Source: Deltaproteobacteria bacterium (GTDB taxonomy: Bacteria; Desulfobacterota; DSM-4660; Desulfatiglandales; HGW-15). Taken from it: 16,908 nt of DNA. The DNA lies in NCBI GenBank assembly GCA_019308985.1, contig JAFDHB010000080.1, positions 1 through 16,908 of the forward strand, read 5' to 3'. The translations under genes were made by a program, and so were the position numbers. Shown piece by piece: positions 1-6,493 of the stretch. Position 1 is the first letter of the stretch, and every line of letters starts with the position of its first letter. Under the pieces are notes generated by a model. That model was given only the letters and a program-made list of their open reading frames with translations, ran no database searches and was not told where the DNA came from.

Positions 1-97
1 TTAGTTCATATTATCGAACCTTGAAAGAGATCGAGTTTTATTGTGTATAACAAAATCATATTTGAAATGCAACAGCAGAAAGGGCCCAGAAATCCCC

Positions 98-115
98 GTT
101 GGCCTGGGGGCCAAC
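98..115 (-). terminator. Hairpin downstream of the MFS gene, possible terminator
   Basis: A perfect 7-bp stem (GTTGGCC / GGCCAAC) with a 4-nt loop lies about 15 nt past the stop codon of the MFS transporter gene. The strand is GC-rich and is followed on the minus strand by only a short T-containing stretch (GGGGATTTCTGGG). It may therefore be a weak intrinsic terminator or just a 3' stabilising hairpin. The remaining bases 1-97 contain no gene I can support. Confidence 0.4.
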
Positions 116-129
116 ACGCCCCCCGGGGA

Positions 130-1278
130 TCATGGGGACTCTGTGTCTTCTAGTTTTCGGGTGAGAATGACGGACGCCATCGTAAGGATACCCAGTCCTA
201 GGATGCCGCTTAAGAAATCCCTTCTGTCTGCTATTGCACCCAGTACTGTCGGCGCAATGCCTATCCCAAATATGGAGGAGATTCCGACTATGACACCCGT
301 GAACACGCTCCTTTCCTGCGGATCGGCCGATTTAGCTATGGCCATGATGCCTGCTGGGAAGAACATCGTGCTGATAGTCGCTTGGGCCACAAGCATCGCC
401 GCCAGGAGCCACTGATTGGGGGCCAGGGCCAGACCCATTGTCGATATCCCCATCATGAGAAAGGTGGCAGTGAGGATCTTCTTGATGCTATATCTGTCGA
501 GGAGAAAGCCGATCAGTACAATGACGAGGAGTCCACCTGCCCTGGAGACCCCGAAGAGGGTATTGGCGGAGTCAAAGGCCAGGCCTTTTTCTTTGATCAG
601 AAAAAGGGGCAGTATGTTATAGATACCCATCGCGTTTATTGCGGCCGTTACCCAGAGAACGGTCATGATCCAGAAATGCCTGCGCCGTAAAAGAGCACTC
701 AATCCGGCCCTTCCCTCCCTGTGTTGTATCATATCAGGGACAAATTTCATGAAAGCAACCAGGGCCACGGCGCAGGCAGCGCCCATGAGCACAAAAAGAA
801 GCCTCCAGGAAACAACCTTGAGGGCCGACGCGGTTATAATAGGGATTGCCAGGATACTGAGGGAAGCGGCGGTTTCGTGGAAGGCAATGGCCTTTCCCCA
901 GTTCCCCTCGCTATAGATCAAGGTCAAAAGGGGTATGGCGCAGGGCAGATATATGCCCGTACCTGCGCCTATGAAAAAGAGACACACTGCGAGATAGCCA
1001 TAGCTATAGGCATATTTCAACGAAAAAAGAGAGGCGACCAGGATAATTAGACCGAGTACAATCGATCTTTTGTACCCCACATGAATGGATAAAAGACCTG
1101 ACAGAAAAACCGCAATTGTATAGCCGATGGACAGACAAAAGAAGAGCGCCCCCGCCAGGGCATGGGATACGAGAAATTCGTCTTCAATGACAGGAAGCAA
1201 GGGGGAGAGGACAGTACGAGCACAGAAGTTAAGGAACCAAAGGGACCAGAAGATTAGGAGAGGAATGAAGTTCATCAA
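130..1278 (-). CDS. MFS family transporter (substrate unknown)
   Basis: This 382-residue, highly hydrophobic protein has about 12 predicted membrane segments in two halves joined by a charged loop near residues 183-200 (DMIQHREGRAG). The loop after TM2 contains GYKRS, a relaxed version of the MFS motif A (GxLaDrxGrrr), and a related LLDRYSIKK stretch occurs at the same place in the second half. Length and topology fit the major facilitator superfamily in the inner membrane. Substrate and direction of transport cannot be read from the sequence; nitrate/nitrite-, cyanate- or oxalate-type carriers are all possible. Two ATG codons are adjacent at the start (MMNF) and no good Shine-Dalgarno is visible, so the start is slightly uncertain. 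It lies downstream of the structured element at 1401-1592 and may be transcribed separately from the 1653-2423 gene. Confidence 0.85.
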   Translation of the reverse strand: MMNFIPLLIFWSLWFLNFCARTVLSPLLPVIEDEFLVSHALAGALFFCLSIGYTIAVFLSGLLSIHVGYKRSIVLGLIILVASLFSLKYAYSYGYLAVCLFFIGAGTGIYLPCAIPLLTLIYSEGNWGKAIAFHETAASLSILAIPIITASALKVVSWRLLFVLMGAACAVALVAFMKFVPDMIQHREGRAGLSALLRRRHFWIMTVLWVTAAINAMGIYNILPLFLIKEKGLAFDSANTLFGVSRAGGLLVIVLIGFLLDRYSIKKILTATFLMMGISTMGLALAPNQWLLAAMLVAQATISTMFFPAGIMAIAKSADPQERSVFTGVIVGISSIFGIGIAPTVLGAIADRRDFLSGILGLGILTMASVILTRKLEDTESP

Positions 1279-1400
1279 GTTTCAGTAGGCCCTCTGCTAT
1301 CATAGAATAAATAGGTGGCAGTTCTCCCGGGGGGTCAGAAAAGATCAGGCATGAAACCAGTTCCGGGGAGACGGGGACAGGCCAGAGTATCTATGACGGC

Positions 1401-1592
1401 TCGAGGGCAAAGCCTTTTCTTTTGTTCCGGGGTTCCCCGGCTGGTCTCTTCAACGGCTTATCTGCGGGGGAGTACTGCCCCCTCCCACTGTTCCCCTCGC
1501 TTATGCTCGGGGCCAGGGGTTTCCCCCACAGATAAACCGAGAAAAGACGGCGCCCTCCCACCAGTCACACCAGAAAAGGCTTTGTCCCTCGA
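1401..1592 (-). ncRNA. ssrS: Candidate 6S-like regulatory RNA (ends approximate)
   Basis: The 375-nt gap between the MFS gene and the BFN-PDZ gene holds a long nested inverted repeat. The outer arms are 1572-1592 and 1401-1420: 20 bp paired with one bulged A. The inner arms are 1522-1539 and 1454-1471: 18 bp contiguous, in which two pairs are G-U wobbles on the minus-strand RNA but C-A mismatches on the plus-strand RNA, so the minus strand is favoured. Between them a GUCUUUUC / GAAGAGAC pairing leaves a central bubble of about 23 nt on each side. The 3' side of this bubble carries a small hairpin (CCGGGGAACCCCGG) and the 5' side begins CUGGUGUG, similar to what I remember of other 6S RNAs. 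A closing stem, central bubble with 3' hairpin, and irregular terminal stem totalling about 190 nt is the architecture of 6S RNA, which mimics an open promoter and sequesters sigma-70 RNA polymerase. No clear promoter or U-tail was found. Alternatives are another structured RNA or a MITE-like repeat. Confidence 0.55.
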
Positions 1593-1652
1593 TCCCCCCT
1601 CGGGGGGGCCGCCTGATGCCCCTCGCTCTGCGGGAGGAGAATCACTATTATC

Positions 1653-2423
1653 CTACTTGGGATGAAGCTCAAGTGTGAGAAACCTCCCCTTCCTAAAGAC
1701 CCTCGCCCTCAGATATGCCCCGCTTCTTTCGAGGGCGGTCCTTAGGGTTTCTTGGTCTTCCACCCTGTATTCCCCGACCTCCACCAGTATGTCGCCCCGC
1801 ATCAATCCGTCACTCTCAGCCGCGCTATCCCTAAGGACATCTGCCACCAACAAGCCACGTGTGGAACCAAAGGAAAAGGCCCTGGACAGGGACGGGGTCA
1901 AGGGCTGGGTTCTCAGTCCATAGGTTTCCTCGATGCCCTTTGATTCCTTAAGGAGAATGGATTTTTCGTCAAAGAGGTGCTTTGAGACGTAAATGGGGGC
2001 CTTGAACTTCAGCGCAATGACGATCGAGTCACTGGGCCGAGCATCGACATCAATCCGTGAACCCTGCCGGTCCATGCCCACCCTGGCGTAATAGACCCCC
2101 TCCTCGAGATGGGTAATCGTGATTTGTTTTACCTCGAGGCCCGATTGTTCGATAACCCTTTCCAAAAGATCGTGGGTGAGGGGTCGCGGATGTTCGACTT
2201 CTTGTAATTCTGATTGTATTGCGTTAGCGGTGAATAGGTCAATCCAAATGGGGAGTGCACGCATTTCCTTTGGATCGGAGAGCATGAGGACTGGTTGTCT
2301 GCTGACGGGGTCCATGACGAGGCGGCTTACTCTTACTCGAACCAAATCCTCATTTCCCGCGAGGGGATACGTCCCCCCAAGGACAAAAATGCCGATAATG
2401 ATAACAAGGGCCTTCTTCCGCAT
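1653..2423 (-). CDS. Exported bifunctional-nuclease (BFN/DUF151) domain protein with C-terminal PDZ domain
   Basis: This 256-residue protein begins with a signal peptide-like segment (RKK, then a hydrophobic stretch, residues 1-23). Residues about 27-155 match the BFN/DUF151 family: PVLMLSD near 44-50, LPIWI near 57-61, RPLTHDL near 80-86 and DARPSDSIVIALK near 127-139. Residues about 175-255 form a PDZ domain (RGLLVADV at 189-196, then GLMRGDILVEVG), of the kind that binds peptide C-termini. BFN proteins such as TM0160 and plant BBD proteins are described as nucleases; enzymatic activity here is only inferred. The fusion to an export signal and a PDZ domain suggests an envelope or periplasmic function. 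An AAGGG Shine-Dalgarno lies 6 nt before the ATG. The gene starts 80 nt after the XRE-cupin stop codon and may be co-transcribed with it. Confidence 0.8.
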   Translation of the reverse strand: MRKKALVIIIGIFVLGGTYPLAGNEDLVRVRVSRLVMDPVSRQPVLMLSDPKEMRALPIWIDLFTANAIQSELQEVEHPRPLTHDLLERVIEQSGLEVKQITITHLEEGVYYARVGMDRQGSRIDVDARPSDSIVIALKFKAPIYVSKHLFDEKSILLKESKGIEETYGLRTQPLTPSLSRAFSFGSTRGLLVADVLRDSAAESDGLMRGDILVEVGEYRVEDQETLRTALERSGAYLRARVFRKGRFLTLELHPK

Positions 2424-2490
2424 CGCTTACCCTTTGATTATTACCCGGTCGTTAATGCCGATTCCGAAGCATCAAGATACGGAAAGCATC

Positions 2491-2511
2491 TCCCGCCAAG
2501 GTCTTAGGGAA
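2491..2511 (-). repeat. 21-bp repeat, copy A (overlaps the stop of the XRE-cupin gene)
   Basis: This sequence matches 3188-3208 at 19 of 21 positions in the same orientation. The shared core on the minus strand is TTCCCTAAGACCT, followed by YGGYGGGA. It spans the TAA stop codon of the XRE-cupin gene. Its function is unknown; it could be a small repeated 3' element or a chance duplication. Confidence 0.4.
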
Positions 2512-3043
2512 TATAGAGGATCACTAGGAGTCGAGCTTCAGTCTCGCCAGGGTTAGAAATGAAGTGGTCAAGATTTGAATTGAAACGGAGGGACTCCTTC
2601 TGACACAGTGTGTGTCTAAGCCTGTCTACTGTGACATCCACTTTACCCTCAAGGACATAGATAAACTCTTCGCCTTCGTGCCTGTAACCTACCCCGTCAT
2701 GATCTGTCTTTGGAGGAATGGCAATGGAAAACGCCATCAGGTGCTTATCCGCTTCCGGGGGCGTAAGGGTCTGGTAGGAATAGTGCTTCGTCCTCTTAGC
2801 CACTTCCTCCATTCGTTTGGCCCTGGTGCCGACGTTCTCTAAGAAACTTCCAGAGTCAAGCTGCATTGCCTTTGCTAGACGAAGAAGCAACGCTACCGGG
2901 GGCTCGACCTGGCCCTCTTCCACCCATTCCAGGTATTCATCCGAACACCCCACCTTGAGCGCCAGCTCCTTGGTGCTAAGGCCCCTGTCCATTCGGAGGG
3001 ATTTGATCCTCTCGCCAACTGTCGATTCATCTCTGGAGACCAT
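2504..3043 (-). CDS. XRE-family HTH transcriptional regulator with cupin domain
   Basis: The protein has an N-terminal helix-turn-helix of the XRE/Cro type (IKSLRMDRGLSTKELALKVGCSDEYLEWVEEG) and a C-terminal cupin_2 beta-barrel of about 75 residues. The barrel contains HEGEEFIYVLEGKVDV and a second motif near HFISNPGETEARLLVI. This layout is that of XRE-cupin regulators such as PuuR-like and SutR-like proteins, which bind DNA and sense a small molecule or metal in the cupin. The open frame extends to a GTG at 3070, but that codon has no Shine-Dalgarno. The ATG at 3043 has AGAGGT 9 nt upstream and is chosen here, giving 179 residues. The target genes are unknown; the adjacent BFN-PDZ gene (80 nt downstream) is an obvious candidate. 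Confidence 0.85.
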   Translation of the reverse strand: MVSRDESTVGERIKSLRMDRGLSTKELALKVGCSDEYLEWVEEGQVEPPVALLLRLAKAMQLDSGSFLENVGTRAKRMEEVAKRTKHYSYQTLTPPEADKHLMAFSIAIPPKTDHDGVGYRHEGEEFIYVLEGKVDVTVDRLRHTLCQKESLRFNSNLDHFISNPGETEARLLVILYIP

Positions 3044-3187
3044 GCCATGAATACCTCTTGCGCGGTTCACGAAGACATAACCCTAACCGACGGCCCTGCT
3101 GGGCCCAGGGTGCACCGATTCTTCAAACCCCCTGACAACAGAAGAATAGGAAACTGGGTGATAGGTGTCAAGGGGGAAATGAGGCCG

Positions 3188-3208
3188 TCCCACCGAGGTC
3201 TTAGGGAA
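3188..3208 (-). repeat. 21-bp repeat, copy B (downstream of the cNMP-PilZ gene)
   Basis: Second copy of the repeat at 2491-2511, 19 of 21 positions identical. It lies about 15 nt past the stop codon of the cNMP-PilZ gene, so both copies sit at or just after a stop codon on the same strand. No stem-loop with a U-tract is evident, so it is not a clear terminator. Confidence 0.4.
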
Positions 3209-3222
3209 AATGCCTTCCCCGC

Positions 3223-3927
3223 TCAAGACGGCGATATCTCCTTCATGTATTCCTTCAGCAGTTTTGAATCCTTTTCACTCATTTCCAGGAATCTGACCCC
3301 CATCCCCGGAGGTTTGCCCTTGACCTCTTCCGCTTCTTGCCTCGCCCAAGTTACCTGACATTTAATCTCTAAGGTTCTGCTGAGATCCGGCAATTGAAGT
3401 CTTAGCAAGAACTTCTCGCCGACCCTCAAAGGCCTCTTAGTAACAATGAAGATACCGCCTGAGCTAAGGTTGCCCGAGTAGGCGGACACAAAGGTCTCTC
3501 GATCCTTGAATTTGAGAGACAGGCTCTTTGCAATCCTCTCCCTTCTTCTCATGGAGAACTCTTGAATTCGATCCATCATCTTCTCGAATCGTCTGACAAA
3601 GGTGACGAGTATGGATCGAAAGTCGGAAGAGAGCTTGTTGAACTCGTCGTCAAGGAACTGTCGGTCAATGATCCCGACAGTGGTCTCTCCGATTGCGCGG
3701 GTCGTTGCGGTTCGCCTGACAGACCCTATGAGGGCCAGTTCTCCGAATATCTCTCCCTCCTTGAGGATGCCCAGCATGTATTTCCTCCCGCCAACGGTTC
3801 GGGACACTTCTATTGCGCCTGAAAGGATAACATAGACCCATGTGCCGGAGCTTCCCTGTTCAAAAATGACTTGGCCGTCCTGGTAGGTCTCCTCCCTGAC
3901 AATGTTGAAATAGTTATGTCTTTCCAT
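3223..3927 (-). CDS. Cyclic nucleotide-binding domain + PilZ domain protein
   Basis: Residues about 10-115 form a CRP/PKA-type cyclic nucleotide-binding barrel. The phosphate-binding cassette is visible as GEIFGELALIGSVRRTATTRA with its Glu and Arg present (FGEL at 61-64, RRTA at 71-74), so cAMP or cGMP binding is plausible. Residues about 127-230 form a PilZ-type domain of the Myxococcus paralogous kind (TIGR02266-like), with RxxxR at 127-131, NLSSGG at 153-158, and PLRVGEKFLL and PPGMGVRF further on. The RxxxR...NxSxxG pair is the c-di-GMP-binding signature. There is no DNA-binding domain, so this is probably a cytoplasmic sensor or adaptor joining two second messengers and not a transcription factor. 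A Shine-Dalgarno-like GAGG lies about 7 nt before the ATG. It has its own promoter (4020-4048) and is followed by a 150-nt gap. Confidence 0.85.
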   Translation of the reverse strand: MERHNYFNIVREETYQDGQVIFEQGSSGTWVYVILSGAIEVSRTVGGRKYMLGILKEGEIFGELALIGSVRRTATTRAIGETTVGIIDRQFLDDEFNKLSSDFRSILVTFVRRFEKMMDRIQEFSMRRRERIAKSLSLKFKDRETFVSAYSGNLSSGGIFIVTKRPLRVGEKFLLRLQLPDLSRTLEIKCQVTWARQEAEEVKGKPPGMGVRFLEMSEKDSKLLKEYMKEISPS

Positions 3928-4019
3928 TCCCTGTCCTCTCTAACCTTGATGAAATTCCCTGTGTGCTCAAGCCTCCCGCAACTCCCCCACAGATTCCTGG
4001 TTGAGAACTTAATGAAATT

Positions 4020-4048
4020 ACTATAATTTAAGATCTCTTCTGCTTCAA
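4020..4048 (-). promoter_or_regulatory. Sigma-70-type promoter for the cNMP-PilZ gene
   Basis: Read on the minus strand, TTGAAG (4043-4048) and TATAGT (4020-4025) are separated by exactly 17 nt, with 4/6 and 5/6 matches to the -35 and -10 consensus. The predicted start of transcription, near 4013, leaves a leader of about 85 nt before the ATG at 3927. It sits just after the putative terminator of the preceding gene, as expected for a new transcription unit. Confidence 0.5.
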
Positions 4049-4050
4049 TG

Positions 4051-4073
4051 AAAAACCCGCTCGCTCAGGCTGT
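4051..4073 (-). terminator. Putative intrinsic terminator after the DUF1624 gene
   Basis: On the minus strand a short GC-rich hairpin (CCTG-AGCGAG-CGGG, one G-U pair, extendable by A-U pairs) is followed immediately by five T residues. It lies about 20 nt past the stop codon at 4094. The stem is short, so it is a modest terminator at best. Confidence 0.45.
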
Positions 4074-4093
4074 TCCGTCCCTTGCCTCTCTTT

Positions 4094-4792
4094 CTAATTG
4101 GAGAATCCCAGCTTTTGCAGCATGAATACGGACCCAAAGAGGAGGGGGCGATGGATCAGGTATATCTTTAGGGAATGCCTGCCGAGAAACCCGACAAATC
4201 CGCCCACGGGACCCTGTTGCATGACAACTCTATGAAGCCCCTTGGATTCACAGTATATACCAGAGAGGACGACTCCGAACCAGGGATAAAGAGGGACATA
4301 ATCCATGGGATTCACGCCTAGCCAGTCGGAGAGAGGAAGGATCCTTGGCCGGAGCAAGAGATGAGACACTACCATTCCCAGGCCCAGAAAGAGAGAGAGT
4401 ACAGGTCTCCCTGCGAAAAACACCCCGAGAAGACTCGCCACAGCAATAAAGTGAAGAATTCCGAAAAAGACAAAATTCCTTGGAAAGAGGACATAGGTAA
4501 CGATGGTAATGACCACGGCCCATCCGCCGATTTTGAGGAACCGGATCTTTACCCTCGGCCACCTGATGCCATCCTTGTGGCTGATCGCCAAACACACACC
4601 GACGCACAGCAAGAAAAGGGTCACAATAAGGCGCGGAAGGCTGAACCAGAATGGACTCTTGGAGAAGTCTATATCGACCAGGCCGAAACCATCCAGGTCA
4701 TAGGCGCAGTGGAACACAATCATGAGGAGGACGGCAGAGCCCCTCACCCAATCTATGACAGGGTACCTGTGTCTGGATTCTATGTCAGACAC
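4094..4792 (-). CDS. DUF1624 / YeiB-HGSNAT-like membrane acyltransferase
   Basis: This is an integral membrane protein with about seven hydrophobic segments. It begins with RYPVIDWVRGSAVLLMIVFHCAYDL, the hallmark of the DUF1624 (heparan-alpha-glucosaminide N-acetyltransferase-like) family; the His in VFH is the conserved histidine. The C-terminus has the family-typical LGRHSLKIYLIHRPLL. Members are thought to transfer acyl groups across the membrane to sugars or other acceptors, but the substrate is unknown here. The open frame reaches a GTG at 4912 inside the end of the M48 gene, but those 40 extra residues are Arg/Trp-rich and unlike the family. The GTG at 4792 has GGAAG 6 nt upstream and puts the family motif at residue 9, so it is chosen, giving about 232 residues. 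It is probably co-transcribed with the M48 protease gene 98 nt upstream. Confidence 0.75.
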   Translation of the reverse strand: MSDIESRHRYPVIDWVRGSAVLLMIVFHCAYDLDGFGLVDIDFSKSPFWFSLPRLIVTLFLLCVGVCLAISHKDGIRWPRVKIRFLKIGGWAVVITIVTYVLFPRNFVFFGILHFIAVASLLGVFFAGRPVLSLFLGLGMVVSHLLLRPRILPLSDWLGVNPMDYVPLYPWFGVVLSGIYCESKGLHRVVMQQGPVGGFVGFLGRHSLKIYLIHRPLLFGSVFMLQKLGFSN

Positions 4793-4890
4793 GGGAATCT
4801 TCCATGCCAGTCGCCAACGATATCTTCTTGAAGCGCCCCATCTTGTCCAGCGCACAGATCCGCATCTCTTGCATCTCCCAGCTGAGAGGA

Positions 4891-6234
4891 CTACTTCCGG
4901 TAGTATCCCCACTCCACCAGCCGACGGTAAGCATACCTGGCGTAAGGACCCCTCGTCACCTTTTGCAGGTACCTGTGGTAGTATTCTGCCGCTTGTTCTA
5001 TCTTTTCCATCCCCTCAAGGGACAATCCGATGAAAAAGATGGTGTTGGGGTTGCCGGGCAGCACTTTCTCGTAGGCCATAAAATCCCTGTAGGCCTCTGA
5101 ATATCTCTTCAGCTTAATCCTCGCAAATCCAGCCAGATGGAGTGCTTGAGCCTCTCCAGGGTAGGCCCCTTTTGCCTCCTCTGCATGTCCCAGGGCCTCG
5201 GCGTACTTCTCCTGGAGGATGAGTGCTTTTGACAGCATAAGGAGCCCTGCGTAGTCCCCCGGGGCCTCTTTCAATGCCTTTCTAAACCAAGCCTCGGCCC
5301 CTGAATAGTCTTTCTTTGCCATTGCCCCCTCTCCCTCCTGCATCGCCAGGATGGCGGCGGCCTTGGCCCTCAGATTCCTTGTGTTGTCCATATATCGTTC
5401 CCTGTAAAGGGGAGCATTTCTGAATTTGGAGTAGCGGGTCTTTGAATAGAACAAGGCCCGTTGATAACGCTCATCGCTCATGGGGTGTGTCGCAAAGAGG
5501 ACCTGCGTGGCAGATGGCCCTTTTTTTGACAGACCCTTCAGCATCTCCATCAGTCCCACCATCCCCATGGGGCTGTAACCTGTTTTGACCATGTAGTCAA
5601 TCCCGAGGGAGTCCGCCTCTCGTTCGTTATCCCTCGAATAGGCCGCCAGCAGAATACCTGACCCAAGCATCCCGATCGTTGCGGCCAGGTCGGTGAGACC
5701 TCTGTTCCTTACTCCCACGGCGGCCGCAGCGCCCGCAACAAACAAGCTGGCTAAAGTGCCCTTGGACATCTGTTCTGCAGTATGCCGTGCGTTCACGTGG
5801 GCCAACTCGTGCCCCAGCAGCGCGGCCAGCTCTGCCTCGTTCTTCAGCTTGAGGAGGATACCCCTGGTGATCCCCACGCTCCCACCTGGAAATGCATAGG
5901 CGTTGATATAGGTGGCATTTAGGGCCATGAATCTGTACGGAAGGTACGGGCGATGGCTGTGGGAGGCGAGAGACCTGCCTGTCCGGTCTACGTAAGTCCT
6001 GATGTCCCTATCCTGAATTTGACCATAGTCCAATGAGAATTGGTGTGGCGAGTTTTGTTTGTCTGTACGGATCTCCTGGTCTTCGGATATCAACATCAGT
6101 TGGGATTTCCCCGTGACGGGATTGGTGGCGCATCCAAAAAGGAGGCCGGCCCCTGACAGAGATGTCAACCACAGGAAGTCCCTGCGTGACACCAGGCGAC
6201 CTTTCGAATGTAGCCCTTCTATCATGGACATCAT
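4891..6234 (-). CDS. M48-family metalloprotease lipoprotein with C-terminal TPRs (BepA/YfgC-like)
   Basis: This 447-residue zinc protease has HELAH at residues 142-146 (catalytic Glu143) and the third zinc ligand in RDNEREAD (Glu206). The N-terminus carries a twin-arginine motif (SRRDFL), a hydrophobic stretch and a lipobox ending at Cys35 (LLFGC), followed by the ATNPVTGK sequence typical of BepA/YfgC-like proteins. It is therefore probably a Tat-exported, lipid-anchored periplasmic protease. Residues about 290-445 are tetratricopeptide repeats (KDYSGAEAWFRKAL, EKYAEALGHAEEA, KRYSEAYRDFMAYE, EKIEQAAEYYHRYL), as in BepA, which handles misassembled outer-membrane proteins. An AGGGAGG Shine-Dalgarno abuts the first ATG; translation may start at Met2 or Met4. 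A promoter candidate lies at 6267-6296. The gene is followed by the DUF1624 gene. Confidence 0.92.
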   Translation of the reverse strand: MMSMIEGLHSKGRLVSRRDFLWLTSLSGAGLLFGCATNPVTGKSQLMLISEDQEIRTDKQNSPHQFSLDYGQIQDRDIRTYVDRTGRSLASHSHRPYLPYRFMALNATYINAYAFPGGSVGITRGILLKLKNEAELAALLGHELAHVNARHTAEQMSKGTLASLFVAGAAAAVGVRNRGLTDLAATIGMLGSGILLAAYSRDNEREADSLGIDYMVKTGYSPMGMVGLMEMLKGLSKKGPSATQVLFATHPMSDERYQRALFYSKTRYSKFRNAPLYRERYMDNTRNLRAKAAAILAMQEGEGAMAKKDYSGAEAWFRKALKEAPGDYAGLLMLSKALILQEKYAEALGHAEEAKGAYPGEAQALHLAGFARIKLKRYSEAYRDFMAYEKVLPGNPNTIFFIGLSLEGMEKIEQAAEYYHRYLQKVTRGPYARYAYRRLVEWGYYRK

Positions 6235-6266
6235 CCCTCCCTAACGCCAATTTTGGATTTTTTTCT

Positions 6267-6296
6267 AGTATTATTCCCATTGGATCCCTTAGTCAA
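6267..6296 (-). promoter_or_regulatory. Sigma-70-type promoter candidate for the M48 protease gene
   Basis: On the minus strand TTGACT (6291-6296, 5/6 to -35) is followed 18 nt later by AATACT (6267-6272, 4/6 to -10). An overlapping AATAAT at 15-nt spacing is an alternative. Transcription would begin near 6260, giving a 25-nt leader with a strong AGGGAGG ribosome-binding site. The rest of the 6235-6493 gap shows nothing else clear. Confidence 0.45.
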
Positions 6297-6493
6297 GGAA
6301 ACCTTGGCGGGTGAGGTAAAGACCGGGATCAAGAGATTGCCGAGATCTTCCATGAGCCCTGTCAGCGCCCACTTACGGGAGACAGGGCCAAATGCCCCGC
6401 AGAACAGAGGATAACGGTTGGCGCTTGCCACAGGTTTCTGCCATGCTCTGATCTGGTTTTCCGAAAAGATGGAGGCTTCGGCCGAAGGAGAAA

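Noticed and set aside
41..1050. Several plus-strand open frames opposite the MFS gene (e.g. 41-415, 382-690, 721-1050)
   Set aside because: They are antisense shadows with no family resemblance and biased composition; the minus-strand membrane protein explains the region.
1401..1592. MITE or insertion-sequence remnant as an explanation of the nested inverted repeat
   Set aside because: No target-site duplication is visible, and the paired arms are nested around a bubble with G-U pairs on one strand, which suits an RNA better. Not fully excluded.
1315..1665. Plus-strand open frame of 116 residues over the structured element
   Set aside because: It is Pro/Gly/Ser-rich with no recognisable motif, and the underlying sequence is explained by long inverted repeats.
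4793..4912. Extended N-terminus of the DUF1624 protein from the GTG at 4912
   Set aside because: The extra 40 residues are Arg/Trp-rich, partly overlap the M48 gene and lack a ribosome-binding site, whereas the GTG at 4792 has one.
6476..6487. CTTCGGCCGAAG palindrome just after the FHA-GAF stop
   Set aside because: As RNA it gives only a 4-bp stem and is not followed by a clear U-run; not called as a terminator.
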